Of a stretch of 64,000 nucleotides of DNA, positions 19,674 to 27,656 are shown piece after piece. Each line of letters starts with the position of its first letter. Positions within the stretch are counted from its first letter, which is position 1. The stretch lies in contig NZ_AP031575.1 of NCBI RefSeq assembly GCF_040436405.1, forward strand, positions 2,903,501 through 2,967,500, read 5' to 3'. A program made the position numbers and the translations under genes. The notes under the pieces are model-generated. The model was not told where the DNA came from. It saw only the letters and a list, made by a program, of their open reading frames with translations, and searched no databases. Source of the DNA: Marinomonas sp. THO17. GTDB taxonomy: Bacteria; Pseudomonadota; Gammaproteobacteria; Pseudomonadales; Marinomonadaceae.

Positions 19674-19749
19674 GCCCAGATAGCTCAGTCGGTAGAGCAG
19701 AGGATTGAAAATCCTCGTGTCGGTGGTTCGATTCCGCCTCTGGGCACCA
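19674..19749 (+). tRNA. tRNA-Phe (GAA)
   Basis: A 76-nt gene including the encoded CCA. The acceptor stem GCCCAGA pairs with TCTGGGC. The anticodon loop TTGAAAA carries GAA, and the T-arm GGTTCGATTCC is normal. Its 3' 46 bases are duplicated at 50250-50295, marking it as the integration site of the 30.5-kb element. The gene remains intact. Confidence 0.97.
19704..19749 (+). repeat. attL core (46 bp, inside tRNA-Phe)
   Basis: Starts at ATTGAAAATCCTCG in the anticodon loop and runs to the CCA end. Identical to 50250-50295. Confidence 0.93.
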
Positions 19750-19759
19750 TGTTTAAGAA

Positions 19760-19788
19760 AGCCCGCTAGTTCACTAGCGGGCTTTTTT
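19760..19788 (+). terminator. Rho-independent terminator after tRNA-Phe
   Basis: AGCCCGCTAGT pairs with ACTAGCGGGCT around TC, followed by seven T. The first bases of this flank (to 19763) recur at 52647-52667, so part of the terminator region may belong to the att core. Confidence 0.85.
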
Positions 19789-19942
19789 TATGCTTGGATG
19801 CTGTGGGGGGGTTGTTTTTAATTCTTTGATTTTATTGGTTTATTTTCTAATTTTTTGATCCTTTCGTATTCTTCCTTGAGACAATGTTGTCTTTCTTCTT
19901 TTTTTATCGATTTTTCTTTTTTGTCATTTTTGCTTTTTGCAG

Positions 19943-19959
19943 GTGAACAAAAGTTTAAC
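19943..19959. promoter_or_regulatory. candidate integrase arm-type site (left)
   Basis: GTGAACAAAAGTTTAAC matches 50138-50154 with one mismatch. It overlaps the last codons of int, as expected for an attP arm. The 165 bp between the tRNA terminator and int otherwise contain only T-rich DNA. Confidence 0.5.
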
Positions 19960-21001
19960 TATTTTTTTTGTGTTGTATTTGTGCAATTGGGTTTTTAACT
20001 TTGGCGTCGGCCAGGTAGTCGGGGTGAAACTGTGCATAGCGCAGTGTCATGGCGAGGGTTTTGTGGCCGAGGATTTTTTGTAGGTCGAGGATGCTGCCTT
20101 TGGCGCGCATGAAGTGCACCGAGAAGGAGTGGCGCATGATGTGTGTGGCTTGGCCTTTGGGAAGGTCGATGTGGGCGTTGTTGCAGGCGGTTTTGAAGGC
20201 TTTGGTGATGCTGGCGCCAAACAGTTTGCCGCGGCGAGGACGATCTTGTTTGATGAGTTGATCGAGTTCTTGACTGATCGGCACGGCACGGGATTCGGAG
20301 TTTTTGGTGCGAGCAAATTGAATGACGCCGCCTTTGACTTGACTGTTTCTAAGGGTTTGCGCTTCGTTGATACGACAGCCTGTTTCCAAACAAATACGGC
20401 TGACTATATAGGCATCACGACTGGTACTTTGTTGCAGCTCTCTGAGAAAGCGATGGATTTCGCTCAGTTCCAGATAGCGTATTTCAGATTGTTCTAGGGT
20501 AAAAAGTTCTACTTCTTTGAGCGGATTGTCAGTGAGCTCTTTGAGTTTTACCAGTTTGTTAAACATGGCTTTGAGGTAGGCCAGGTCGTGGTTGACGGTA
20601 TTGAGACTCAAACCGTTATCGAGGCGGCGTTGGCGAAATTCCATAAAACTGCGTGCACTGATGTTGTGGTATTCCGGGTTGCCCCACTCTTGGCAAAGAA
20701 AACGCAGTTTGGAGGTGCGTTTTACGCCGTCTTTGAGTTCCCGAGCAAACAGCATTTCCCAGGTGTCGATGAGGCTGGATAGGGTGCGTTTGTCGCGCTT
20801 TTTATGTGGGTTGAAGTCCGCATCGGCGGCTTTTTTGGCAAACAGTCCATCACGATAAATTTTAGCGGCTCTTAGGGTATCGTGGATTTTGCGGTGTAGC
20901 TTGCCATAACCCCCATCCAGTCTAAGTTCGACCAGATAGCGGTTGTCTTCCAGACGCCAGATGTGGTTGTCGGCTTTGGCGTTTTTTTTAGGGTATGCCA
21001 T
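19955..21001 (-). CDS. int: tyrosine recombinase integrase, P2-like
   Basis: 348 residues. The catalytic residues are the first Arg in ETGCRINEA (about residue 210), the box II HIMRHSFSVHFM His-x2-Arg, a His in LGHKTLAMTLRYA and the nucleophile Tyr just after it. The N-terminal arm-binding and SAM-like regions are present (LSSLIDTWEMLF, NTVNHDLAYLKAMFN). Located next to the tRNA attachment site and transcribed toward it. Its start overlaps the repressor gene by 14 bp, the P2 int-C order. Confidence 0.92.
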   Translation of the reverse strand: MAYPKKNAKADNHIWRLEDNRYLVELRLDGGYGKLHRKIHDTLRAAKIYRDGLFAKKAADADFNPHKKRDKRTLSSLIDTWEMLFARELKDGVKRTSKLRFLCQEWGNPEYHNISARSFMEFRQRRLDNGLSLNTVNHDLAYLKAMFNKLVKLKELTDNPLKEVELFTLEQSEIRYLELSEIHRFLRELQQSTSRDAYIVSRICLETGCRINEAQTLRNSQVKGGVIQFARTKNSESRAVPISQELDQLIKQDRPRRGKLFGASITKAFKTACNNAHIDLPKGQATHIMRHSFSVHFMRAKGSILDLQKILGHKTLAMTLRYAQFHPDYLADAKVKNPIAQIQHKKNS

Positions 21002-21431
21002 GTCGGTTTAGGCTCTCCTTAGCAGCGTTGGTGATGTCTTCCAAGACTTTTTGGGCGACGCCAAAGTCAGCGGGTTGGTGACTTTGGTAGTTATCCAGTT
21101 GTTGCTTGACTTGTTCGTCCGTCACTTCTTGGTATTTGTTGAAATCCGGGTTGCTTTTCTTCAATTCTTGCTTGATGTCTAACATGATGTCTGGGCTGAT
21201 CTGACCAATACTGGGATAGCTGTTGCCTTGGAAAAACCACATCAGGTAGCGGGCGAAGCGGGGTTGTTGGAATATTTTGTGCAGTTGCGCGAAAGAGACG
21301 GTACCGTTTTGCTCAACATTACGGCAGGTGCCGACCGGAATATTTACTAGGTTCGCAAATTCATCTTGGGTCAGCCCTTCGGTTTTTCTCATCCATTTCA
21401 GTCGTTCTTTTACGAGGTCGTTTGAGGTCAT
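20988..21431 (-). CDS. phage immunity repressor, P2 C-like HTH protein
   Basis: 147 residues. The N-terminal XRE-type helix-turn-helix is RLKWMRKTEGLTQDEFANLVNIPVGTCRNVEQ; the rest is helical and acidic without a LexA-type protease domain, so induction by RecA-stimulated cleavage is not expected. It is divergent from the Cox-like gene and overlaps int, exactly the P2 switch layout. It probably binds the inverted repeats at 21456-21525. Confidence 0.75.
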   Translation of the reverse strand: MTSNDLVKERLKWMRKTEGLTQDEFANLVNIPVGTCRNVEQNGTVSFAQLHKIFQQPRFARYLMWFFQGNSYPSIGQISPDIMLDIKQELKKSNPDFNKYQEVTDEQVKQQLDNYQSHQPADFGVAQKVLEDITNAAKESLNRHGIP

Positions 21432-21455
21432 AAATCACCATTTTTGGTTAATTTA

Positions 21456-21525
21456 ATAAAATTACTTGTTTTTGGATAATTTTATAGGTTAGGGTTTTAA
21501 AAATATCTAGATTTGGCTAGATATT
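21456..21525. promoter_or_regulatory. divergent C/Cox control region with two inverted repeats
   Basis: ATAAAATTA (21456-21464) and TAATTTTAT (21477-21485) form one inverted repeat; AATATCTAG (21502-21510) and CTAGATATT (21517-21525) form a second, perfect 9-bp one. Both lie between the divergent repressor and Cox-like genes. They are likely operators for these two proteins. Confidence 0.6.
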
Positions 21526-21569
21526 ATATCACTATCCTAAACTGGTCAATTAATCGTAAGGAGATGACG

Positions 21570-21860
21570 ATGACTGATAAACTTTTGGTGAATGAATCCA
21601 AGGCCACAGTAACCCTACCGATTGAGGCGTATAACGCTATGGTGCAAAGCCGCGAGGTATCGATTCCGCTGGTGACCTTGGAGAAATTTAGTGATTTAAC
21701 CGGGTTAACCAACCGTGGCCGTGAAGGCTCTAAGCATCAATATGGGGTGGTCGAGGGCTTACGCCGCAATGGCTATTTGCCGACCATTAAGTTGGGCCGT
21801 CATGTGATGGTGAATTTATTTGCACTGCAAGAAGAGCTTTCGGAAAAAGATCGACTTTAA
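21570..21860 (+). CDS. Cox-like excisionase/repressor
   Basis: 96 residues from the ATG at 21570, which follows AAGGAG at good spacing; ATGs at 21513 and 21564 are alternatives. A small MerR/Cox-type winged helix is suggested by SIPLVTLEKFSDLTGLTNRG followed by VEGLRRNGYLPTIKLGRHVMVNLFALQEE. In P2, Cox represses the C promoter and drives excision; the divergent position here fits. It lies 12 bp before the primase gene, so it opens the early operon. Confidence 0.65.
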   Translation: MTDKLLVNESKATVTLPIEAYNAMVQSREVSIPLVTLEKFSDLTGLTNRGREGSKHQYGVVEGLRRNGYLPTIKLGRHVMVNLFALQEELSEKDRL

Positions 21861-21872
21861 GAAGGCTCTGTT

Positions 21873-24509
21873 ATGTCTGAACAACAATTGATTGATGATA
21901 TTCATGCACGCTTAGCGTCTGAATTTGGTTTTAAAGTGTCTGGGCAGCATGTGCGAGGACGTTGCCCAAGTTGTGGAGAAAAGGAGGCATGGACCAGTGT
22001 GGCGGCGCCTTGGGTGGTTTTTTGTGGGCGTGCTAACAAATGCGGTGAAACCCATACCGCAAGAGCCTTGTTTGGCGATTTATTTGAGCATTTTTCAGCG
22101 CGTTTTCCGACCACGCCGGATGACCCCAATGCCACGGCAAGGGCGTATTTAACGCAAGAACGTCGCTTTGATTTGGCGGTGATTAAAGATGCCTGGCAAC
22201 AGGGCTATTTGCCCTTAAAAGACGGTTCTCTGACGCCGACCGTACGGTTTCCCTTGTGGGGAAATGCCTATTGGGAGCGGGTGATTGATCGTTCGGCCAT
22301 GAGCTTGTTACCCGCCAGCTGTCAGGGCAAAACCCATTTTAGTGCTGGCGCACGGTATCGCGGCAAAGGTTGGGCGGTGCCTGGGCAAGTATTGGAAAAG
22401 GGCGATCAGGTACTGATTGTGGAAGGAATTTTCCATGCGATTGCCTTGGCTATGGTGGGCGTCAAGGCGATTGCGGCGTTTTCTTGTCAAAATTTTCCTA
22501 GTGAATGGGTAGCGCAATATGCGCATTTGAAGCTCACTTGGGTGCTGGCTTATGACCATGATGACGCGGGCATCAAAGCTATTAAGAAGTGGCGACAAGT
22601 GTTGCAAGAACAAGGGTTGAAAACCAAGGTGATGCTCACCCCCAATAAGCATCTGGATTGGGATGACTGTTTGCGTAATCAGGCGTTTGAACAGGAAAAG
22701 TTTTGGTTAGATTGTGAATACCGCGGGCATTTGGCGGTGGCGGAAACGGCAATGGATTATGCTTTTCATCGTTATCGCAGAGGTCGCCAGAATTATATGT
22801 TGTTTGCTTTTGAGCACGCCTATTGGGTGTGTTACGCCGATGAGGTGCAAAAGGCTTTAGGAGAAACAGACATCCACAGCGCCAGTGGTCAAAGGGTGTT
22901 TGTGCAGGCCGCCAATGTGAAGAAGGTGTCCAACTGTTTGCCGCAGTTTCTGTATCAAGAAAGAGACGATGTAATGGGCGATAAGTGGTATGTCTTTAAG
23001 GTGTCCTATCAGAACAATCACGCGGATGAGCTGATCAGTCTGGAAGGCTCTAATCTGGAAAGTCCCTCGGCCTTTAATAAGAGTTTATTGAATAAGGCCG
23101 CCGGCGGGGTATTTAACGGCAGTAAAGCGGAGATGGACATCTTGCTGGACCGTTGGTTTAAGCAAATTAAGACCATTCATTCTATGCCTTATGTGGGTTA
23201 TAACGCGGAGTTTTCTGTGTACGTGTATCAGTCGTTTGCGATTCACAAAGGACGAGAGATTCCGCTTAATGGAGAAGGCTATTTTGACCTGGGTTCCTTG
23301 GGGGTAAAAACCTCGATGAAGTCGCCAGCCATTGTATACGGCGAGCCCTTTACCGGAGAGTGGTTTGCGGATTTACAAGCGGCGTTTGGGGAAAATGGTT
23401 TAGTGGTGTTGGGGTTTTGGACGGCCACCTTATTTGTCCAGCAGATTCGTAAGCAGCATAAGTCCTTTCCTTTTTTGGAAATGACAGGGGAGCCCGGCGC
23501 TGGCAAATCGACCTTGATTGAAACCTTGTGGCATCTGTTGGGACGAGATTATGAAGGTTTTGATCCACAAAAAGCCACCAAAGCCGGGATTCGACGGGCC
23601 TTTAATCAGGTGTCGAATTTGCCTGTGGTGTTGATTGAAGGGGATCACATGGCGCAGGTGGATCATAAACAGCGGGGCTTTACCTTTGATTCCATTAAGC
23701 CTTTGTACGATGGTCGCGGCACCGGCACCTTGGGCATTGCCAAGCGTGGTAACGATACGGATGAACCCATGTTTAATGGTGCTTTGGTGATAGCACAAAA
23801 TGCCTCAGTCACTGGCGAAGAAGCCTTGATGGAACGTATTGTACACCTTTTTTTCCGCACCGCGCCCTTGTCCACTCGGGCGCAAGCCATGCGTTTGCGA
23901 AATGCGTCTTTAAAGGAAATGGCGGGCTATTTGCCGCATGTATTGAAGCAAGAGCAGGCGTATTTGGCAGCCTTTTTTGCTTATACCGAGCGCTATGATG
24001 CGGCATTTCGCGCTGAGGAGGGCGTGGATCAAATCAAGCAGCGTTTGATTTTTAATCATGCACAGGTGATGGCATCGGTGGCGGCGCTGGGGTTGTTTTT
24101 TCCTCAATTAGAAACGGCCTTATCTCAGGTGTATGACTTGTTGTTGTCGCGTTTGCGTCAACGTCATCAAAGGCTCGCCGGAGACAGTGCATTATTGGAG
24201 CAGTTTTGGGAGATATTTCATTATATTGACGAGGGCGTGGCCACGGCGGACAGTCGTTTTGTGGCTGAACAGGCGACACGGCTCAATCATCATCGTCAGC
24301 CAGAACGCTATATTGCCATCAATTTGAATGACTTTTATGAGCAGTGTCGCAAGCACAATCAGCCTTTGCTGGAATTGCAGGAGTTAAAGCGTCAATTGCC
24401 CAGCTCACGGACTTATAAGTTTATCGAGCGCAAAAAGTACCGTTCAGCCTTAACGGAGAAGGTATCAAATTGTTGGTTATTTGCACGACAAACCTCGTCA
24501 GCAGGATGA
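21873..24509 (+). CDS. Toprim primase-helicase (replication initiator)
   Basis: 878 residues. The N-terminal zinc motif is CPSCGEKEAW...FCGRANKCGETH (residues about 31-62). A Toprim domain follows with the Glu in LIVEGIFHAIALA and Asp pair in AYDHDDAGIKAIKKW. The C-terminal half carries a superfamily 3/AAA-type helicase: Walker A TGEPGAGKSTLIE at about 537-549 and Walker B VVLIEGD. The combination resembles the P4 alpha protein, which primes, unwinds and binds its own origin. GGTAAC boxes directly downstream are the likely origin. Its presence means the element can replicate autonomously after excision. Confidence 0.85.
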   Translation: MSEQQLIDDIHARLASEFGFKVSGQHVRGRCPSCGEKEAWTSVAAPWVVFCGRANKCGETHTARALFGDLFEHFSARFPTTPDDPNATARAYLTQERRFDLAVIKDAWQQGYLPLKDGSLTPTVRFPLWGNAYWERVIDRSAMSLLPASCQGKTHFSAGARYRGKGWAVPGQVLEKGDQVLIVEGIFHAIALAMVGVKAIAAFSCQNFPSEWVAQYAHLKLTWVLAYDHDDAGIKAIKKWRQVLQEQGLKTKVMLTPNKHLDWDDCLRNQAFEQEKFWLDCEYRGHLAVAETAMDYAFHRYRRGRQNYMLFAFEHAYWVCYADEVQKALGETDIHSASGQRVFVQAANVKKVSNCLPQFLYQERDDVMGDKWYVFKVSYQNNHADELISLEGSNLESPSAFNKSLLNKAAGGVFNGSKAEMDILLDRWFKQIKTIHSMPYVGYNAEFSVYVYQSFAIHKGREIPLNGEGYFDLGSLGVKTSMKSPAIVYGEPFTGEWFADLQAAFGENGLVVLGFWTATLFVQQIRKQHKSFPFLEMTGEPGAGKSTLIETLWHLLGRDYEGFDPQKATKAGIRRAFNQVSNLPVVLIEGDHMAQVDHKQRGFTFDSIKPLYDGRGTGTLGIAKRGNDTDEPMFNGALVIAQNASVTGEEALMERIVHLFFRTAPLSTRAQAMRLRNASLKEMAGYLPHVLKQEQAYLAAFFAYTERYDAAFRAEEGVDQIKQRLIFNHAQVMASVAALGLFFPQLETALSQVYDLLLSRLRQRHQRLAGDSALLEQFWEIFHYIDEGVATADSRFVAEQATRLNHHRQPERYIAINLNDFYEQCRKHNQPLLELQELKRQLPSSRTYKFIERKKYRSALTEKVSNCWLFARQTSSAG

Positions 24510-24544
24510 ATGCTGACCGAATTTGTCGGCTAGCTTCGGATCAG

Positions 24545-24747
24545 GGTAACTAGGGTAACATTTTGATAGGTAATTGATTTTCAATGGTTTTATGGATAAA
24601 TAAGATAGCAACATGGTGGTAACTCAGTTACCCCAAAAACAAAGAAAATGTTACCTTTTGTTACCTAGGTGTTACCCAATTTTTAGTGTTAGTTACAAGC
24701 TAACTAATTGATAAATATGATTTTTTATTTTTGTTTCTAAGGTTACC
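24545..24747. other. iteron cluster, probable replication origin
   Basis: Eight GGTAAC/GTTACC boxes occur in about 200 bp: plus orientation at 24545, 24554 and 24618; minus at 24627, 24650, 24660, 24671 and 24742. Two face each other as GGTAACTCAGTTACC (24618-24632). The area is AT-rich and gene-free (24510-24992) and sits just after the primase-helicase. P4 has a similar system with GGTGAACA-type iterons. Function is inferred. Confidence 0.65.
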
Positions 24748-24992
24748 CTCGACGCAGATATGGGATAAGGTTTTCTTAGGGCAAAGTAGATAGTTTGAAG
24801 GGCTTTATTTAGAAAACTAAATTGTTAGAATGCTGCTTGATGTTCTTATAAAAATGAATATTATCAATTAGTTAATTGGTTATAAGAGATATTCAATAAG
24901 TGATAATTATGGATAAAATGATAAAATCCATTGAAAGTTTATTAAAACGAACAAATAATCTAGACACAGCATAAATAAGTAAGGAAGTAGGC

Positions 24993-25199
24993 ATGGATAT
25001 GATTGATATTAAAGATAAAATCTCGGTGGCAGACGATCAATTGGCATTTTTAACGAAAGCCTTTAGCTATGGCATTGAGGTAAGTGAAAATGAAAGCCGT
25101 GGAGTAAGTCATTTTCTCAGCGCAGTGCGTGATGCGTTGCCGAAACAAGAATCAGCAGACGTTTTTCACCTAGAGACATCGAAGTCTTATTCTTCTTAA
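24993..25199 (+). CDS. small element protein of unknown function
   Basis: 68 residues behind AAGGAAG. Not recognised. A predicted helix pair (DKISVADDQLAFLTKAFSYGIEVSENESRGVSHFLSAV shown in part) resembles in pattern the product of the gene at 25334: a loop with an acidic-Arg-Ser segment followed by an aromatic helix. The genes may be distant paralogues. Confidence 0.55.
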   Translation: MDMIDIKDKISVADDQLAFLTKAFSYGIEVSENESRGVSHFLSAVRDALPKQESADVFHLETSKSYSS

Positions 25200-25244
25200 T
25201 GGATAGCTTGGTGACGAGACAAGATCATTCTTTTTTTAAACGGT

Positions 25245-25282
25245 AAATCAGTTAGCGCCATAGTGCGTCTAACTGATTTTTT
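25245..25282 (+). terminator. Rho-independent terminator
   Basis: AAATCAGTTAG (25245-25255) pairs with CTAACTGATTT (25269-25279), followed by TTT. It ends the early transcript. Confidence 0.8.
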
Positions 25283-25333
25283 AATCTTCTCGTAGGCTTG
25301 TCGTAGAATCAGGCATTTATGTGAGTATTTGCT

Positions 25334-25597
25334 ATGAAACAGTCCTATTCAGAACCCGTTGATCTATTAACCCATAACACGACAAAGGCTTTTCAAATAG
25401 AAGACGTTAATGCCCATTTAACTTCGGTAGCGGCCGCTTATGACATGCTGAGTTTTTTGCGCTCCAGTACCTATGAATTGTCCTATCAAAGAGAAGATCG
25501 TTCCGCTTCTTTTTATCGTGGTTTGAGTCTGTGTATTGAAGTCGTGCAGAACCAATTAGGTCAAGGCTTAGCGCCGTCAGAGGAGCAACAAGACTAA
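25334..25597 (+). CDS. small element protein of unknown function
   Basis: 87 residues, no recognised domain. Two helices are suggested: VNAHLTSVAAAYDMLSFLRS and SFYRGLSLCIEVVQNQL. A loop with the segment REDRSASF separates them, similar to the gene at 24993. Lies between the terminator at 25282 and the toxin-antitoxin pair. Confidence 0.55.
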   Translation: MKQSYSEPVDLLTHNTTKAFQIEDVNAHLTSVAAAYDMLSFLRSSTYELSYQREDRSASFYRGLSLCIEVVQNQLGQGLAPSEEQQD

Positions 25598-25610
25598 GCA
25601 TTTTGCAATA

Positions 25611-25628
25611 TGTATATCCAATGTATAT
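25611..25628. promoter_or_regulatory. candidate MazE operator
   Basis: TGTATAT is repeated at 25611-25617 and 25622-25628, 35 bp upstream of the antitoxin start. Such repeats commonly bind AbrB-type antitoxins. Confidence 0.4.
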
Positions 25629-25662
25629 ACTTAGCTGATATTGTTAATATTGAGGTGAAGGT

Positions 25663-25926
25663 ATGAACATTGATGCTGAAGTAAAAAAATGGGGTAACAG
25701 CCTGGCATTGCGCATCAATGCGGTAACGGCTGAAGCACTGAACCTACATCAAGGCAGTAAAGTGACCTATGAAATTTTGCCAGATGGTTTGTTGATCAAA
25801 CCCGTGGTAGACACAAGCGCCAACACATGGCCTTATTCTGAGTCACAATTATTGGCTGGCATAGACAAAAGTAATGCTCACACGGATGAATTGGCAGCCC
25901 TTGATGATAGTGAATGGCTTGATTAA
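25663..25926 (+). CDS. MazE/PemI-type antitoxin
   Basis: 87 residues. The N-terminal AbrB-fold DNA-binding segment is typical (VKKWGNSLALRI, then GSKVTYEILPDGLLIKP). The acidic, flexible C-terminus (HTDELAALDDSEWLD) is the part that normally neutralises the toxin. It precedes the toxin gene by 28 bp. Likely stabilises the element in its host. Confidence 0.85.
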   Translation: MNIDAEVKKWGNSLALRINAVTAEALNLHQGSKVTYEILPDGLLIKPVVDTSANTWPYSESQLLAGIDKSNAHTDELAALDDSEWLD

Positions 25927-25954
25927 TCCTATGAAGCGATAAAAGGAAACGAGA

Positions 25955-26314
25955 ATGATGCAGAGCCATTATGTACCGGATCGAAAGGACATTATTTGGT
26001 TGGATTTTGAGCCAAAGAAAGGAAGAGAAATCGGTAAGTTACGGCCCGCATTGGTGTTGTCTTCACAGGTCTTAAATCGTCAGACAGGGATGATTATCTG
26101 TTTGCCGATCAGCACCAGTATTCGGGGTGGTATGTTGGAGGTCTCGCTTGGCGATGCCTTGAACAAACCTTCTGTGGTGGTTTCAAATGGTGTGCAAACA
26201 TTGGATTGGAAACAACGCAAAGCCCAGTTTATTACTAAAGCAGAGGACCATGTCTATAAGGAAGCGGTATTAAAATTGGCCACTTTGATGGGTGTGGATC
26301 AGCTCTTGAGCTAA
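25955..26314 (+). CDS. MazF/PemK-type endoribonuclease toxin
   Basis: 119 residues. Signature text: PDRKDIIWLDFEPKKGREIGKLRPALVLSS (start of the CcdB/PemK fold), CLPISTSI and NGVQTLDWKQRK. Family members cut mRNA at short sequence motifs. Paired with the antitoxin upstream and followed by a strong bidirectional terminator. Confidence 0.87.
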   Translation: MMQSHYVPDRKDIIWLDFEPKKGREIGKLRPALVLSSQVLNRQTGMIICLPISTSIRGGMLEVSLGDALNKPSVVVSNGVQTLDWKQRKAQFITKAEDHVYKEAVLKLATLMGVDQLLS

Positions 26315-26325
26315 CCCTGTTGAAT

Positions 26326-26379
26326 AAAAAAACCGCCATATGAGTCTGCCGTTTGGCTTGCTCAAATGGCGGTTTTTTT
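26326..26379. terminator. bidirectional Rho-independent terminator
   Basis: AAAAAAACCGCCAT (26326-26339) pairs with ATGGCGGTTTTTTT (26366-26379). It ends the toxin gene (+) and the converging coiled-coil gene (-), which stops at 26379. Confidence 0.85.
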
Positions 26380-27122
26380 TAGGCTTGTTTTAAGATGTTT
26401 GCCAACACAGTTTTTAACTCCGCGGTGGCGATTTTTTCAATCCAGACCAATAAACTTGCATCTTGTATCATGAGTTGCGCACTGACGGCGTTGGAGAATT
26501 GTTTGAAATCAAGGTACATCTGACTTAAGGCGGCTAATTCTTGTGCAATAGCCCCTTTGACCATCGAGATATAAGGGGTCAGTTGATCAAAAGCTTGTTG
26601 CAGTAAGGAATTCAGTTGTGCCAAGCTGTCTAGGGTGACGCTGGCTATATCAAAGGCTTGGATTTCAGCAATGATCTGTTCGAGCAATTGTTGCGCTTGA
26701 TCCAAACTTTCATCCAATGTGCCGAAGGCACTGCCGACCATCTGTCGTATACCGCTGTCAAGGTCCTGATAAGCCCCTAATGAACGAATGGCAGAGGCCA
26801 CACTGAGTTCATCCAAAAACTGATCCAACCTTTCTTCCACATGACTTCTCAATGCAGCGAGCTGTTGTTTGAACTCAAGCAGCAGTTTGCTGCCTGTGTC
26901 GAGCAAGAGTTGACTGGTGGTTTGACGAGCAGTTTCTAATTCGGTTAACACCTGGGTTTCATCTACTATCACGGGCGCCAACTCTGTGCCTAGTGCATTA
27001 AATTCGGTGTTGAGCTGGGTAATTTTCTGTTCAAGCTGATTAATTTTGTCTTGACAGCTACTGTGAAAACCATTGCCAGCCGCCAAGATGGCAAACAGTT
27101 GTTCATTGAGCAATGACGTCAT
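26379..27122 (-). CDS. coiled-coil protein of unknown function, co-transcribed with ogr
   Basis: 247 residues, not recognised. Nearly all helical heptads with many Gln and Leu (KINQLEQKITQLNTEF, LDQAQQLLEQIIAEIQAF), resembling an elongated helical bundle. No signal peptide or membrane helix. It overlaps the ogr gene by ATGA and so is made with the late activator. It could be a structural, regulatory or interference protein; nothing in the sequence decides this. Confidence 0.65.
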   Translation of the reverse strand: MTSLLNEQLFAILAAGNGFHSSCQDKINQLEQKITQLNTEFNALGTELAPVIVDETQVLTELETARQTTSQLLLDTGSKLLLEFKQQLAALRSHVEERLDQFLDELSVASAIRSLGAYQDLDSGIRQMVGSAFGTLDESLDQAQQLLEQIIAEIQAFDIASVTLDSLAQLNSLLQQAFDQLTPYISMVKGAIAQELAALSQMYLDFKQFSNAVSAQLMIQDASLLVWIEKIATAELKTVLANILKQA

Positions 27123-27409
27123 AAGGGTTCTCCTAAAGGTAAGTTTTGTTGCTGTTCTTGTTTCAATAATTGTTTGGCCATGTCTAGTACATGACGACGA
27201 GGGGGCTGTACATAATGGCTGTGTGACACCCTAACCACCGAAGTGGCAAGGCATTCTGGGTTGCGACATTGGCAATACAAGTCCTTGGCAAAAATGCCAT
27301 CCATGTCTTTGGTGATTTCGTTGCTGTACAGAATAACGGTAGGGGTATTGCAGTTTGGGCAGTGAACACGAAAGGCCATAGTTTGCGGATCCTGTGAATA
27401 AGTTGGCAT
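27119..27409 (-). CDS. ogr: Ogr/Delta-type zinc-finger late transcription activator
   Basis: 96 residues. The P2 Ogr pattern is evident: HCPNC, then about 25 residues, then CQCRNPEC followed by LATSVVRVS, i.e. four zinc cysteines in the CxxC...CxxxxC arrangement. P2 Ogr and P4 Delta activate P2 late promoters by contacting RNA polymerase alpha. It is divergent from the tail operon and separated from it by 247 bp, so it is the likely activator of the tail genes. Confidence 0.82.
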   Translation of the reverse strand: MPTYSQDPQTMAFRVHCPNCNTPTVILYSNEITKDMDGIFAKDLYCQCRNPECLATSVVRVSHSHYVQPPRRHVLDMAKQLLKQEQQQNLPLGEPL

Positions 27410-27428
27410 TTATACATACTTTATCAAC

Positions 27429-27450
27429 AATTAAGCATATATGCTTAATT
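27429..27450. promoter_or_regulatory. 22-bp perfect palindrome between ogr and the tail operon
   Basis: AATTAAGCATA (27429-27439) is followed directly by its reverse complement TATGCTTAATT. It lies 20 bp upstream of the ogr start. It is a strong operator candidate for control of ogr. No TGT-N12-ACA Ogr site was found with confidence. Confidence 0.55.
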
Positions 27451-27656
27451 TTCACTTTAGCAAAGTCTATTTTTGTTGTCACACCTTAAGATCCATTCCC
27501 ACTCCTAGCTAGATAAATACCTATCTCCCCTGTGCAGAAAAATGCCGATTTTTGCCAAATCAGGTGTGGTCAAAATCACCCTGCTTGTTCCTTGTTTGGC
27601 CTCAGCTTATTGTCAAATCATCAACACCAAAACGAATTGATAAGAGCGACATCAAG

